64,000 nucleotides of DNA from Salinisphaera sp002433465 (GTDB lineage: Bacteria; Pseudomonadota; Gammaproteobacteria; Nevskiales; Salinisphaeraceae), in the NCBI RefSeq assembly GCF_040361435.1, contig NZ_APNL01000003.1, positions 62,001 to 126,000 on the forward strand. Reading direction: 5' to 3'. Below the pieces are notes generated by a model. That model saw only the letters and a list, made by a program, of their open reading frames with translations. It did not search any database and was not told the DNA's origin. Below, piece by piece: positions 26,217 through 35,184 of this stretch. Each line of letters begins with the position of its first letter. The stretch's first letter is position 1. Both the position numbers and the translations under genes were made by a program.

Positions 26217-26939
26217 GTGGCGGTTCATCTACTCGCCGATGTCCATCTGACCGGCGACGACGACCCGAACACCGAACGCCTGATTCGTTATCTGGACGGC
26301 CCGGCCCGCGCGGCCGAGGCCGTCTACGTGCTGGGCGATCTGTTCGATGTATGGGTGGGCGACGATGGTTCCCTGCCCGTTCATGCCCGCGTGATCGACC
26401 GTTTCGCGGCCCTGGCCCGGACCGGCGTCGCGCTGTATTTCATGCGCGGCAACCGCGATTTCGCGGTCGGGGAAGCGTTCGTGGCCGCCAGCCATATGCA
26501 GATCCTCGACGACCCGCTGGTGGTCGATCTGCAAGGCACGCCGACGCTGCTGTCGCACGGCGATATCTTCTGTACCGACGACACGGCCCATCAGGCCTTT
26601 CGTGCGCGCTATACCGATCCGCGCTGGCGGGCGCGCATGCTCAAGATCCCGCTATGGCTGCGGCGGCGCATCGCGCGGCGCGCACGCAAGCGCAGCATGC
26701 GCGGCAAGGCGAGCAAGCCGGCCCACATCATGGACGTCAACGCCGGTGCCGTACGCCAGGGCCTGCAGACGCATGGCGTGTCGCGGCTCATTCACGGGCA
26801 TACCCATCGCCCCGATAGCCATCGTTTCGATATCGATGGCCAGGTCTGCGAACGCATCGTACTTGCAGACTGGCGCCCGGAGCGGGCCGAGGTGCTCGTC
26901 GCAAACGGCCACAGCATCGAACGCCTGGATGTGGCGTAG
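26217..26939 (+). CDS. lpxH: UDP-2,3-diacylglucosamine diphosphatase LpxH
   Basis: The start is a GTG at 26217, with GAGG only just upstream. The 240-residue calcineurin-like phosphoesterase has the metal motifs ADVHL, GDLFDVW, GNRDF, SHGD and GHTHRP in order, as in LpxH. It hydrolyses UDP-2,3-diacylglucosamine to lipid X in lipid A synthesis, as a peripheral inner-membrane enzyme. It sits six bases behind the cyclophilin gene, matching the common ppiB-lpxH neighbourhood in gammaproteobacteria. Confidence 0.95.
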   Translation: MAVHLLADVHLTGDDDPNTERLIRYLDGPARAAEAVYVLGDLFDVWVGDDGSLPVHARVIDRFAALARTGVALYFMRGNRDFAVGEAFVAASHMQILDDPLVVDLQGTPTLLSHGDIFCTDDTAHQAFRARYTDPRWRARMLKIPLWLRRRIARRARKRSMRGKASKPAHIMDVNAGAVRQGLQTHGVSRLIHGHTHRPDSHRFDIDGQVCERIVLADWRPERAEVLVANGHSIERLDVA

Positions 26940-27009
26940 CAGCCGCTCTGCGTGAGCGCGATCGGCCGTGGTAACGTGAAATCCTCGCATTTCAAAACCA
27001 AACCGCAGC

Positions 27010-27771
27010 ATGAGCCAGTACACCTTGATCACGGGCGCCAGTTCCGGGATCGGCGAAAGCCTCGCCCGTGAGTATGCCGAAAGCGGCCACGACCTGATTC
27101 TGACCGCCCGTCGGACCGACCGTCTGGAAAAGCTTGCCGCAGAGCTGCGCGAGCGGCACGGCCGCAGCGTCGAAGTGGTCAGCGCGGATCTGGGCGACCC
27201 CAGCGGAGTGGCCGAGCTGGCCGATACGGTGATCGCTCGCGACTGGGGCCTGCAGGGACTGGTCAACAACGCCGGCTTTGGCGATAGCGGACCCTTCGCC
27301 AAGCGCCCGCGCGAAAAACAGCTGGCCATGATTCAGGTCAACGTCACCGCGCTGGTGGATCTCACCCATCGGCTATTACCCCAGCTTCAACGGGCCCAGG
27401 CACCCTTCATCCTCAACGTGGCCTCGGTGGCCGCCTTCCAGGCCGGCCCCAACATGGCGGTCTACTACGCCAGCAAGGCGTTCGTGCTGTCGTTTTCGGA
27501 AAGCCTGGCCGAAGAGCTGCGCGGGCGTGTCTCGGTAAGTGCGCTCTGCCCGGGCCCGACCGATTCCGAGTTCGCCGAACGCGCGGAGGCCAGCAAGGCC
27601 AAGTTGTTCAAGATGGGCACGATGACCAGCCAGCAGGTCGCCGAAATCGGCGTCAAGAATCAGAACCGCACGATCGTGATACCGGGCGTGCGCAACAAGA
27701 TGATGGTCTGGAGCGGCAAGGTCACGCCTCGTGCGCTGCTGCGACGCGTGGCCTATCGCATCAATCGCTGA
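27010..27771 (+). CDS. short-chain dehydrogenase/reductase (SDR)
   Basis: The 253-residue classical SDR has the NAD(P) motif TGASSGIGE near the N-terminus, NNAG in VNNAGFGDSG, catalytic Ser in NVASVAAF and YxxxK in YYASKAF, with PG following (LCPGPTDSEF). Arg residues after the second strand (TARRTDRL) suggest NADP(H) preference. The C-terminal extension (SGKVTPRALLRRVAYRINR) is basic and typical of the YqjQ/DltE-like SDR subgroup. The substrate cannot be told from sequence or from its solitary position; the DUF455 gene converges on it with a six-base gap. Confidence 0.88.
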   Translation: MSQYTLITGASSGIGESLAREYAESGHDLILTARRTDRLEKLAAELRERHGRSVEVVSADLGDPSGVAELADTVIARDWGLQGLVNNAGFGDSGPFAKRPREKQLAMIQVNVTALVDLTHRLLPQLQRAQAPFILNVASVAAFQAGPNMAVYYASKAFVLSFSESLAEELRGRVSVSALCPGPTDSEFAERAEASKAKLFKMGTMTSQQVAEIGVKNQNRTIVIPGVRNKMMVWSGKVTPRALLRRVAYRINR

Positions 27772-27777
27772 CCGCGC

Positions 27778-28566
27778 CTATGAATGGCGCTTGGCGAGCC
27801 AGTCCAGTTCGTTTTCCGAAAACCGGGCTTGCCGCCGGGCGGGAAAGTTGTACGGGCCCGGCGGGCCTCCGTTCATGTATTCGTCGAGCAGCTGGGTAAA
27901 GGTGCTGTCCGGCTCGAGCCCGCGCGGCTCGGCGCAATAGCGAAACCAGCGAGTGCCGATTTCCACATGCGGCACTTCTTCTTCGAGAATGACTTCCAGG
28001 ATGGCGACGGTTTCATCGTCCCCGGCCTGGCGCAGCTTCTCGATCATGCCCGGGGTAACGTCCAGGCCGCGAGCTTCGAGCACGCGTGGCACCAGCGCCA
28101 TGCGAATCATCACATCGTGGGCAGTTTTGACCGCCATTTCCCACAGCCCGTTGTGGGCATCGAAATCGCCGTAGGTGAAACCGTAGTCGGCCAGTCGATT
28201 GTTGAGCATTTCGAAATGGCGCGACTCGTCGGCCGCCATGCTCAGCCAGTCGGCATAGAAGGCCGCCGGCATGCCACGAAACCGATAGGCCGCGTCCAAT
28301 CCGAGATTGATGGCGTTGAACTCGATATGGGCGATTGCATGGATCAACGCCGCCCGCCCGGCCGGTTTTCCCAGACCCCGCTTGGCCAGCCGGGCCGGAT
28401 GCACCAGCGCCGGCGCGTCCGGGCGCCCCGGTACGACCACGGGCTCCGGCGTGCCGCCGGCATCCGCCAGCGCCGAGCTATCCGCCGCGTGCAGCGCCCG
28501 CGTCGCCGCGCATTTCTGCGCGGGGTCGCGCATCATCAGCGCGGCATGGACATCGTCGATATGCAC
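27778..28566 (-). CDS. DUF455 family ferritin-like protein
   Basis: The 262-residue helical protein has ferritin-type metal-ligand signatures: HIEFNAINLGLDAA, DESRHFEMLNNRL and EEEVPHVEIGTRWF, giving the spaced Glu/His pairs of a di-iron four-helix bundle. This pattern is the DUF455 family, of unknown biochemical function; some relatives are implicated in tRNA hydroxylation-like di-iron chemistry only by fold. It starts two bases after the metZ stop, so the two are probably co-transcribed, and the link to sulfur-amino-acid metabolism is only positional. Confidence 0.85.
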   Translation of the reverse strand: MHIDDVHAALMMRDPAQKCAATRALHAADSSALADAGGTPEPVVVPGRPDAPALVHPARLAKRGLGKPAGRAALIHAIAHIEFNAINLGLDAAYRFRGMPAAFYADWLSMAADESRHFEMLNNRLADYGFTYGDFDAHNGLWEMAVKTAHDVMIRMALVPRVLEARGLDVTPGMIEKLRQAGDDETVAILEVILEEEVPHVEIGTRWFRYCAEPRGLEPDSTFTQLLDEYMNGGPPGPYNFPARRQARFSENELDWLAKRHS

Positions 28567-28568
28567 GC

Positions 28569-29756
28569 TCAGTCCAGACCGCGGGCCAGATCGGCGATGA
28601 TGTCTTCGACGTTCTCCAGCCCCACCGAGATACGAATCACGCCCTCGGTGATGCCGGCCCGGGCTCGATCCTCGGCCGAGATGCGGGCATGGGTGGTACT
28701 CGCCGGGTGCACGATCGTGGTTCGCGTATCGCCCAGATTCGCGGTGATCGAGAGCATGCGCGTGGCGTTGATCAGCTTGAACGCGGCTTCACGACCGCCG
28801 GCCACCCGCAGCGACAGCACGCTGCCGAAGCCGCCCGGCTGCTGGCGCGCGGCCAGTTCGTGCTGGGCATGCGAGGCCAGCCCCGGGTAATAGACGTGTT
28901 CGACGCCCGGCTGTGCGACCAGCCATTCCGCTACCTGCTGGGCCGAACGGCAGTGCGCCTGCATGCGAACTTCCAGCGTTTCCAGCGCCTTGTAGAACAG
29001 CCAGGCGTTGAACGGGCTCATGGTGGGCCCGCAGGTGCGCAGAAAACGAAATACCTTGTCGCCGACGATGTCGGCATCGCCTACGACGGCACCGCCGAGC
29101 GCCCTGCCCTGGCCATCCAGAAACTTGGTCGCCGAATGCGTGACCACATGGGCGCCGAAATCCAGCGGCCGCTGCAGGGCCGGCGTACAGAAACAGTTGT
29201 CGACCACCAGCAGCGCATCGTTATCGTTCGCGATCTCGGCCAGCGCGGCCATATCGACGATTTCGGTAAGCGGATTGGAGGGGGTCTCCACGAACAACAT
29301 GCGCGTAGCCGGCGTGATCGCGGCCTTCCAGGCGTCGATGTCTTCCGGCGATACATAGCTGGTGGTGATGCCGAGCTTGGCCAGATAGTTGTTGAACAGG
29401 CCGATGGTGGAGCCGAACAGCGTATGGGCCGCCACGATATGGTCGCCGGCTTCCAGCGTGGCCAGACAGGTGGCCAGGATCGCGGACATACCCGAGGCCG
29501 TGGCCACGCAGCACTCGCCGCCTTCCATGGCCGCCAGCCGCTTACAGAAAGCGTCGACCGTGGGATTGGTGAAACGCGAATAGATATTGCCCGGCGTGTT
29601 GCCGGCAAAACGTTCCGCACATTCTTCGGCCGAATCGAACACGAAGCTCGACGTCATGTAGATGGCGTTGCTGTGCTCGCTTTCGGGCGTGCGATGGGTG
29701 CCGGCACGCACGCCGCGTGTGGCCGTCCCCCAGCTTTCGTCGAATTCTTCGCTCAT
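28569..29756 (-). CDS. metZ: O-succinylhomoserine sulfhydrylase
   Basis: The 395-residue PLP enzyme of the Cys/Met metabolism family has PLP Lys211 in HSATKFLDGQGR, YSRFTNPT and NYLAKLG. The sequence agrees with Pseudomonas MetZ, which makes homocysteine directly from O-succinylhomoserine and sulfide, and the purF-metZ order is the same as in that genus. The start codon at 29756 lies about 30 bases after a terminator-like hairpin, suggesting its expression is controlled by read-through or by a promoter within that short stretch. Confidence 0.93.
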   Translation of the reverse strand: MSEEFDESWGTATRGVRAGTHRTPESEHSNAIYMTSSFVFDSAEECAERFAGNTPGNIYSRFTNPTVDAFCKRLAAMEGGECCVATASGMSAILATCLATLEAGDHIVAAHTLFGSTIGLFNNYLAKLGITTSYVSPEDIDAWKAAITPATRMLFVETPSNPLTEIVDMAALAEIANDNDALLVVDNCFCTPALQRPLDFGAHVVTHSATKFLDGQGRALGGAVVGDADIVGDKVFRFLRTCGPTMSPFNAWLFYKALETLEVRMQAHCRSAQQVAEWLVAQPGVEHVYYPGLASHAQHELAARQQPGGFGSVLSLRVAGGREAAFKLINATRMLSITANLGDTRTTIVHPASTTHARISAEDRARAGITEGVIRISVGLENVEDIIADLARGLD

Positions 29757-29786
29757 AGACTATCTCCAGGCAGGCGGTCTCGGGCA

Positions 29787-29818
29787 TAAAAAAACCCGCA
29801 GTCGCTATGCGATGCAGG
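29787..29818 (-). terminator. terminator-like hairpin immediately upstream of metZ
   Basis: On the minus strand CCTGCATCGC pairs with GCGACTGCGGG around a three-base loop with one bulged base, followed by seven U residues. The U-run ends 31 bases before the metZ start, so it may end the cvpA-purF transcript or attenuate metZ. Confidence 0.7.
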
Positions 29819-29850
29819 CTTGCCGTCCCTTGACCGTTTAGCGGAATTTC

Positions 29851-30116
29851 AGGCCGGCCAACAGTTACGCGCATCCGCCGCGCCGCCGGCGATTTTCTGC
29901 AGGCCAAGGCGCAGTGCGCGTCGTGTAGCGTGCTACATGAGCGAGCTGCAACGCTGGAATGCTGAAAATCGCCAGCGGCCCGCAGGGTTGCGCTCAAAAT
30001 CCCGCCAAGCGGCGTTAGTCGTCGCTCATTGGGTGAAACCCAATTTCGCTCCTCTTGCCTTGCTTGACCGAATTTTGCGCAGCAACGCGGCGATGCGATT
30101 AACTGTTTGCCGGCCT
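29851..30116. repeat. MITE-like element (A-related) between purF and metZ
   Basis: A 266-bp segment with inverted ends: left AGGCCGGCCAACAGTTAC, right (complement) AGGCCGGCAAACAGTTAA; 22 of the outer 25 bases match. The core GGCCAAGGCGCAGTGCGCG near 29905 matches the phoB-phoR element. It fills most of the 482-base gap 29757-30238; the remainder holds the terminator-like hairpin next to metZ and about 120 bases without recognisable features after purF. Confidence 0.75.
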
Positions 30117-30238
30117 TAGGGCGCCCGCAAGCTGTTACAAATCGGCGCCGGTGCATTATGAAACCACCGGGCGCCGCGATCAACCATGGGCACGCGGCGC
30201 CCATTCATGTCGGCGCGCCTGGGGACGCTCTGCATTCC

Positions 30239-31750
30239 CTAGCCGTCGTTATGTAGTTCAAGAACCGCGTTGTCCTTGGCACGCCGGTCTTCGCGGGCGG
30301 CGTCGGCGCGGAACAGCTCCAGCTGCTCGAGATAGGAGGCGCTGATATCCGCGGTCACGTACTCGCCGGTGAACACGGAGTCGTCGAAACGCTCCAGATC
30401 GGCGTTGCCCACGTTGACCGAGCGCACCAGATCTTCCATGTCCTGATAGATCAGCTTGTCTGCGCCAATGATTTCGGCAATCTCTTCTTCGCTATGACCA
30501 TGGGCGACCAGCTCGGTCGCACTCGGCATATCGATGCCGTAGACGTTCGGGTAGCGAACAGGCGGCGCGGCCGAGGCGAAATAGACCTTGCGGGCGCCGG
30601 CGTCGCGCGCCATTTCGATGATCTGACGCGAAGTCGTGCCGCGCACGATGGAATCGTCGACGAGCAGCACGTTCTTGTCGGCGAATTCGAGATCGATGGG
30701 GTTGAGCTTCTGGCGAACCGATTTCGCCCGCTGCTGCTGGCCCGGCATGATGAAGGTCCGCCCGATATAGCGGTTCTTGATGAAACCTTCCCGGTACTTC
30801 ACGTCAAGCTGGCTGGCGAGCTCCACGGCCGCGGTGCGGCTGGTGGAAGGAATGGGAATGACCACGTCGATGTCGTGATCCGGCCATTCGCGCTGGATCT
30901 TTTCCGCCAGATACGTGCCCATGCGCAGACGCGCCTTGTAGACATAGACGTCGTCGATCACCGAATCCGGACGTGACAGATAGACATACTCGAAGATGCA
31001 CGGCGCATAGCTGGGGTTGTCGGCGCATTGCTGTACGTGAATCTCGCCGTCGAGGGTGATGACCACGCACTCGCCCGGATTGATATCGTCGATGAGTTCG
31101 TAACCCAGCGCATCGAGCGCCACCGACTCGGAGGCGATCATGTAATCGGTACCGGCCTCGGTTTCGCGCTTGCCGTAGACCACGGGCCGGATACCGTGGG
31201 GATCGCGAAACCCGACCAGGGCGTAGCCGGTAATCAGCGCGGTGGCCGCATAGCCGCCGCGGCAGCGCCGGTGCACGGCCGTGACCGCCTCGAAAATGTC
31301 CGAGGGTGCCAGCTGCAAGCGTTCGCTGCGCATCAGCTCGTGCGCGAATACGTTGAGCAGAATCTCGGAATCGGAATCGGTATTCAGATGACGCCGATCC
31401 GAACGGTAAAGCTCTTCCTTGAGCTGATCGGCGTTGGTGAGATTGCCGTTGTGCGACAGGCAGATGCCGTACGGCGTGTTCACGTAGAACGGCTGCGCCT
31501 CGGCGCTGGTATCCACCCCCGCGGTGGGGTAGCGCACATGCCCCACCCCGGCGTTGCCCTGCAGGCGCAGCATGTGGTCGGTACGAAACACGTCGCGCAC
31601 CAGCCCGTTGTCCTTGCGCAGGAACAGCCGGCCACCGCTGGTGGTGACGATGCCGGCCGCATCCTGGCCGCGGTGCTGCAGCACCGTCAGGGCGTCATAC
31701 AGCTCCTGGTTGACGGGGGTATGAGAAACGATGCCTACAATGCCGCACAT
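30239..31750 (-). CDS. purF: amidophosphoribosyltransferase
   Basis: The 503-residue enzyme begins MCGIVGIVSH, with Cys2 the N-terminal nucleophile of the glutaminase domain after Met removal. The phosphoribosyltransferase domain carries the PRPP loop VLLVDDSIVRGTTS. It makes phosphoribosylamine, the first step of purine synthesis. The gene follows cvpA by 12 bases, as in most proteobacteria. Confidence 0.97.
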   Translation of the reverse strand: MCGIVGIVSHTPVNQELYDALTVLQHRGQDAAGIVTTSGGRLFLRKDNGLVRDVFRTDHMLRLQGNAGVGHVRYPTAGVDTSAEAQPFYVNTPYGICLSHNGNLTNADQLKEELYRSDRRHLNTDSDSEILLNVFAHELMRSERLQLAPSDIFEAVTAVHRRCRGGYAATALITGYALVGFRDPHGIRPVVYGKRETEAGTDYMIASESVALDALGYELIDDINPGECVVITLDGEIHVQQCADNPSYAPCIFEYVYLSRPDSVIDDVYVYKARLRMGTYLAEKIQREWPDHDIDVVIPIPSTSRTAAVELASQLDVKYREGFIKNRYIGRTFIMPGQQQRAKSVRQKLNPIDLEFADKNVLLVDDSIVRGTTSRQIIEMARDAGARKVYFASAAPPVRYPNVYGIDMPSATELVAHGHSEEEIAEIIGADKLIYQDMEDLVRSVNVGNADLERFDDSVFTGEYVTADISASYLEQLELFRADAAREDRRAKDNAVLELHNDG

Positions 31751-31762
31751 AGCGAGACCAGT

Positions 31763-32293
31763 TCAGATAGAGGATGAAGAATCTTCAGCCGGCGCCGCCG
31801 GCTCAGGATAGGTGATCGCGCCGGCCAGATCCGGCGGCAGGAAATCGCGCACCCAGAGCGCGCCGTCCTGTAGATGGGCGATGAATATCGACTGCTGCCA
31901 CCACGCATCGCGCGGTACCGGCGTCACGCCTGCAAGCAGCACCAGCACGATCAGTACCGCCACGCCACGCAGCACGCCAAACAGGCCGCCGATCGCGCGG
32001 TCGGTACCGGCGAAACCGGTCTGGTTCACCAATCGGCCGATGACGTAGTTCAAGACCGCTCCCAGCAGCAGAACCAGAATGAAGATCAGGCCGAACGCCA
32101 CCGCCAGACGGGCCGAGCCCACGGATATCCAGCCCTGCAGCAATGCTGCACCCGTATCGGCGAAGGAGAACGCTAGATAGAAAGCCAGGAGCCAGGTTGC
32201 AAGCCCGATGGCTTCGCGCAGAAAGCCGCGGAAGAAACCGATGGTCGCAGACAGCGCGACCACGGCCAGAATGGCGATATCGACCCAGATCAT
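31763..32293 (-). CDS. cvpA: CvpA family membrane protein
   Basis: The 176-residue protein has four predicted membrane helices (IAILAVVALSATIGFFRGF, GLATWLLAFYLAFSFA, AVAFGLIFILVLLLGAVLNYVIG, GVLRGVAVLIVLVLLAGV) and the CvpA phrase GFFRGFLREAIGLATW. Known from colicin V production and envelope stress resistance in E. coli. Its direct coupling with purF is conserved in many proteobacteria. Confidence 0.93.
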   Translation of the reverse strand: MIWVDIAILAVVALSATIGFFRGFLREAIGLATWLLAFYLAFSFADTGAALLQGWISVGSARLAVAFGLIFILVLLLGAVLNYVIGRLVNQTGFAGTDRAIGGLFGVLRGVAVLIVLVLLAGVTPVPRDAWWQQSIFIAHLQDGALWVRDFLPPDLAGAITYPEPAAPAEDSSSSI

Positions 32294-32360
32294 GGCACCC
32301 GTTCAAACCGGCCGGACCCAGGTAGTCTAGCAAACACATACCCGGGCCGACCGCGCATGA

Positions 32361-33047
32361 TCACTCGGCGCGGCGAACCAGCGTCGCGCGCCCCGCTCGC
32401 CGCAGCTGCGCCGCCGCCGAATTGGCCGCCGCCTCATTTTCGAACGGCCCCACGCGCACGCGATAGTAGGTGGTGCCGTTGACGTCGCCTGCGCGATAAA
32501 ACGCCTTGAATTCGCCGTTGAGCTCACGCGCGACTTTTTCGGCGCTTGCCTCGTCACGAAAACTCGCCACCTGCACTACATAGCCACCCGAGAACGAGGC
32601 ATTTTGGCGCAGAGAGCCGCCACTGTTCGACGCCGACGCTTCGGCGGTCGCGCCGGCCGGCTCGGAGGGCGCTTCGGCTGCGGGCTCAGGTTCGGGCTCG
32701 GCACGTCGCGCCGGCTCGCTACGAACCGGGGTGCGCTCAGCCACGCTGGCCGGCGACACGGCCTCGGGCAGGTCCGGCGTCTCGACCTCGTCCGGCGCTT
32801 GCTCGGCTTCACGACGTTCGCCTGCGGCGACGCCGCTGGCTCCGTCCACGTCGTCGCGCACCGGGGCGTCATCGTCGCCCGCGCTGGCCGGGCGCGCCTC
32901 GCCATCCGGGGCGACTTCGTAAACGCGCATGGCCTGCGTATCGCCGTCGTCGCCCTGCATGCAGCGCGCCAGCAACAACGGCAGCGCAATGCCCAGAACG
33001 ACCAGAACCACGGCTCCGACAACTCGTTTTTTCATTACATCCTTCAT
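32361..33047 (-). CDS. SPOR domain protein, DedD-like
   Basis: The 228-residue protein starts at the ATG that overlaps the folC stop (ATGA at 33044-33047); another Met (MKKRVVGAV) lies four codons in. It has one N-terminal membrane anchor (VVGAVVLVVLGIALPLLLARC), an acidic Pro/Ala-rich periplasmic linker of about 120 residues and a C-terminal SPOR domain (GGYVVQVASFRDEASAEKVARELN...YYRVRVGPF). SPOR domains bind denuded septal peptidoglycan, so the protein probably localises to the division site like DedD. The place between folC and cvpA is the usual one for dedD. Confidence 0.9.
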   Translation of the reverse strand: MKDVMKKRVVGAVVLVVLGIALPLLLARCMQGDDGDTQAMRVYEVAPDGEARPASAGDDDAPVRDDVDGASGVAAGERREAEQAPDEVETPDLPEAVSPASVAERTPVRSEPARRAEPEPEPAAEAPSEPAGATAEASASNSGGSLRQNASFSGGYVVQVASFRDEASAEKVARELNGEFKAFYRAGDVNGTTYYRVRVGPFENEAAANSAAAQLRRAGRATLVRRAE

Positions 33048-34300
33048 GACGGCATTGGCCTCCGGGCGTGCGCCACGGTAAGAAAGGAACCACACACGAC
33101 CAGGCGATCACCGGGCTCACTCGCCGATTGCGCCGCACTCAACGCAGCCGCCGGCGACTCGTAAAGCCCACCTTCGATACCGGCACGACGGGCGAGTTCC
33201 GATGCGCGAAGACCGCGCGCGCCCAACGTATCCAGGCCTGCGAAATAGAATCGCTCGGCCACCTTTTCAAGGTGTGCCGCCACCGTTTCGACCGGTTTAT
33301 CCGCAAGCATACCGAGTACTACATGGGTGCGGCCCGATATCTGCTGGGCCGCCAGTTCCCCAGCGAGCACGGCGACCGCCTCGGCGTTGTGGGCGACATC
33401 GTAGATGATCGGTACCGCGGCGTCGACGCGTTCGCGCCGCCCGACCAGCCGCGCCTGTGCACGACAGGCGCTATCGATCGCAGCCGCGCCCGGCAGCGTA
33501 TCGGTGAGCGCATCGACCACGGCCAGCGCGCCCGCCAGATTATCCGCCAGCACGCCGGGCACCCGCGACAGTTCGCGCCTGTGGCCGCCACGATGAAAGG
33601 ACCAGCCCCCGCCCACGTATTCGATATCGAAGGCTTCGCCGATGCCTTCCAGGCGTGCGCCGATGTTGTCTGCATGGCGCGCCAGCGACGCCGGCGGCTT
33701 GCGATCGCAGCAGATGGCCGGGCGATCCGGACGCATGACGCCCGCCTTCTCATAGCCGATGCTTTCGCGATCGTTGCCCAGCCAGTCGAGGTGATCGAGC
33801 CCGATGTTGGTAATCAGCGCGACGTCGGCATCGACGATATTGACCGCGTCCAGGCGTCCACCCAGGCCGACCTCGAGCACGGCATAGTCCACGCGCTCGG
33901 CGTCGAACAGCCACAGCGCGGCCAGGGTGCCGTACTCGAAAAACGTCAGCGACGTATCGCCACGCGCGGCCTCCACTGCCTTGAACGCGCGCAGCAGCGC
34001 GACATCCGACACCGGCGCGCCGTCGATACGAAAACGTTCGTTGTAGCGCCACAGATGTGGCGAGGTATAGGTTCCCACACGCGCGCCATCGCTGAGCAGC
34101 TGCTCGATAAGCGCGACACAGCTGCCCTTGCCGTTGGTGCCGGCCACGATTACGCGCCGGGCCCGGCCGGTGGGCACGCCCAGGCGATGGGCCACTTCGG
34201 ATACCCGCGCCAGGCCCAGCTCCATCTCGCTGGCGTGCAGCGTGAGCTGCCAGGCCAGCCAGTCGTCGACGCTGCCGTCGAGCGGCGCAGGTTCGTTCAC
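33044..34300 (-). CDS. folC: bifunctional folylpolyglutamate/dihydrofolate synthase
   Basis: The 418-residue Mur-ligase-type enzyme has the P-loop GTNGKGSCVALI and SPHLWRYNERFRI, with the C-terminal domain beginning near DVAHNAEAV. It adds glutamates to folates and forms dihydrofolate. The start is a GTG at 34300 overlapping the accD stop (GTGA), which argues for coupled translation within the trpA-accD-folC unit. Confidence 0.96.
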   Translation of the reverse strand: MNEPAPLDGSVDDWLAWQLTLHASEMELGLARVSEVAHRLGVPTGRARRVIVAGTNGKGSCVALIEQLLSDGARVGTYTSPHLWRYNERFRIDGAPVSDVALLRAFKAVEAARGDTSLTFFEYGTLAALWLFDAERVDYAVLEVGLGGRLDAVNIVDADVALITNIGLDHLDWLGNDRESIGYEKAGVMRPDRPAICCDRKPPASLARHADNIGARLEGIGEAFDIEYVGGGWSFHRGGHRRELSRVPGVLADNLAGALAVVDALTDTLPGAAAIDSACRAQARLVGRRERVDAAVPIIYDVAHNAEAVAVLAGELAAQQISGRTHVVLGMLADKPVETVAAHLEKVAERFYFAGLDTLGARGLRASELARRAGIEGGLYESPAAALSAAQSASEPGDRLVVCGSFLTVAHARRPMPS

Positions 34301-35184
34301 GTTACATCGGCGGCCTGTTCCGGCGCGGCATCGTAGTGCATGAAGACGGAAACCACCTTGTGGATGCGGTCACGCAGGTGCCGGCGCTCGACGATCATGT
34401 CGACCGCGCCGTGCTCGAGCAGGAATTCGCTACGCTGGAAGCCTTCCGGCAGCGTCTGCTTGACCGTCTGCTCGATGACGCGCGGCCCGGCAAAGCCGAT
34501 GAGGGCTTCCGGCTCCGCGACGTTGATATCGCCCAGCATGGCATAGCTTGCCGCCACGCCGCCCATGGTCGGATGGGTGAGCACCGACACGAACGGCAGG
34601 CCACGATCGGCCAGACGTGTGAGCGCGGTGCTCGTCTTGCCCATCTGCAGGAGCGAAAACAGGCCTTCCTGCATGCGTGCCCCGCCGCTGGCGGAAAAGA
34701 ATATGAACGGACAGTTGCGCTCGATGGCCCCGTGCACGCCGCGCACGAAGGCTTCACCGACTACGCTGCCCATGGAGCCGCCCATGAAGCCGAAGTCGAG
34801 GGCCCCGGCCACCACCGGCATCTGCTTGAGCGTGCCGGCCATGACCAGCGCCGCTTCGCGTTCGCCGGAGTCCTTCTGCGCCTGGCTCAGGCGCTCGCGA
34901 TATTTACGGCTGTCGCGAAACTTGAGCGGGTCGCGCGGCTCGATGCCCAGGGCCAGCTCTTCACGATTGTCGGGGTCGAGAAACAGATCGAGGCGCTTGC
35001 GCGCGCGCAGACGCTGGTGCGCGTTGCACTTCGGGCAGACCTCCAGCGAGCGCTCCATCTCGGCGCTGTAGAGCACCGCACCGCAGTTGCTGCACTTGGT
35101 CCAAAGGCCTTCCGGGACCGTGCTTTTCTTTGCCGCCGAGTCGTTGCGCATCTGCGACGGCATGAGTTTTTCGAGCCAGCTCAT
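34297..35184 (-). CDS. accD: acetyl-CoA carboxylase carboxyltransferase subunit beta
   Basis: The 295-residue protein has an N-terminal zinc ribbon (WTKCSNCGAVLY...CPKCN) and a crotonase-like carboxyltransferase core (FIFFSASGGARMQEG, GGVAASYAMLGD, AEPEALIGFAGPRV). It pairs with AccA, encoded elsewhere, in malonyl-CoA synthesis. Its ATG overlaps the trpA stop by four bases. Confidence 0.97.
   Translation of the reverse strand: MSWLEKLMPSQMRNDSAAKKSTVPEGLWTKCSNCGAVLYSAEMERSLEVCPKCNAHQRLRARKRLDLFLDPDNREELALGIEPRDPLKFRDSRKYRERLSQAQKDSGEREAALVMAGTLKQMPVVAGALDFGFMGGSMGSVVGEAFVRGVHGAIERNCPFIFFSASGGARMQEGLFSLLQMGKTSTALTRLADRGLPFVSVLTHPTMGGVAASYAMLGDINVAEPEALIGFAGPRVIEQTVKQTLPEGFQRSEFLLEHGAVDMIVERRHLRDRIHKVVSVFMHYDAAPEQAADVT

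Noticed and set aside
29757..29850. SAM riboswitch upstream of metZ
   Set aside because: I could not find the conserved junction bases or pseudoknot partners of known SAM riboswitch classes; only the terminator-like hairpin is clear.
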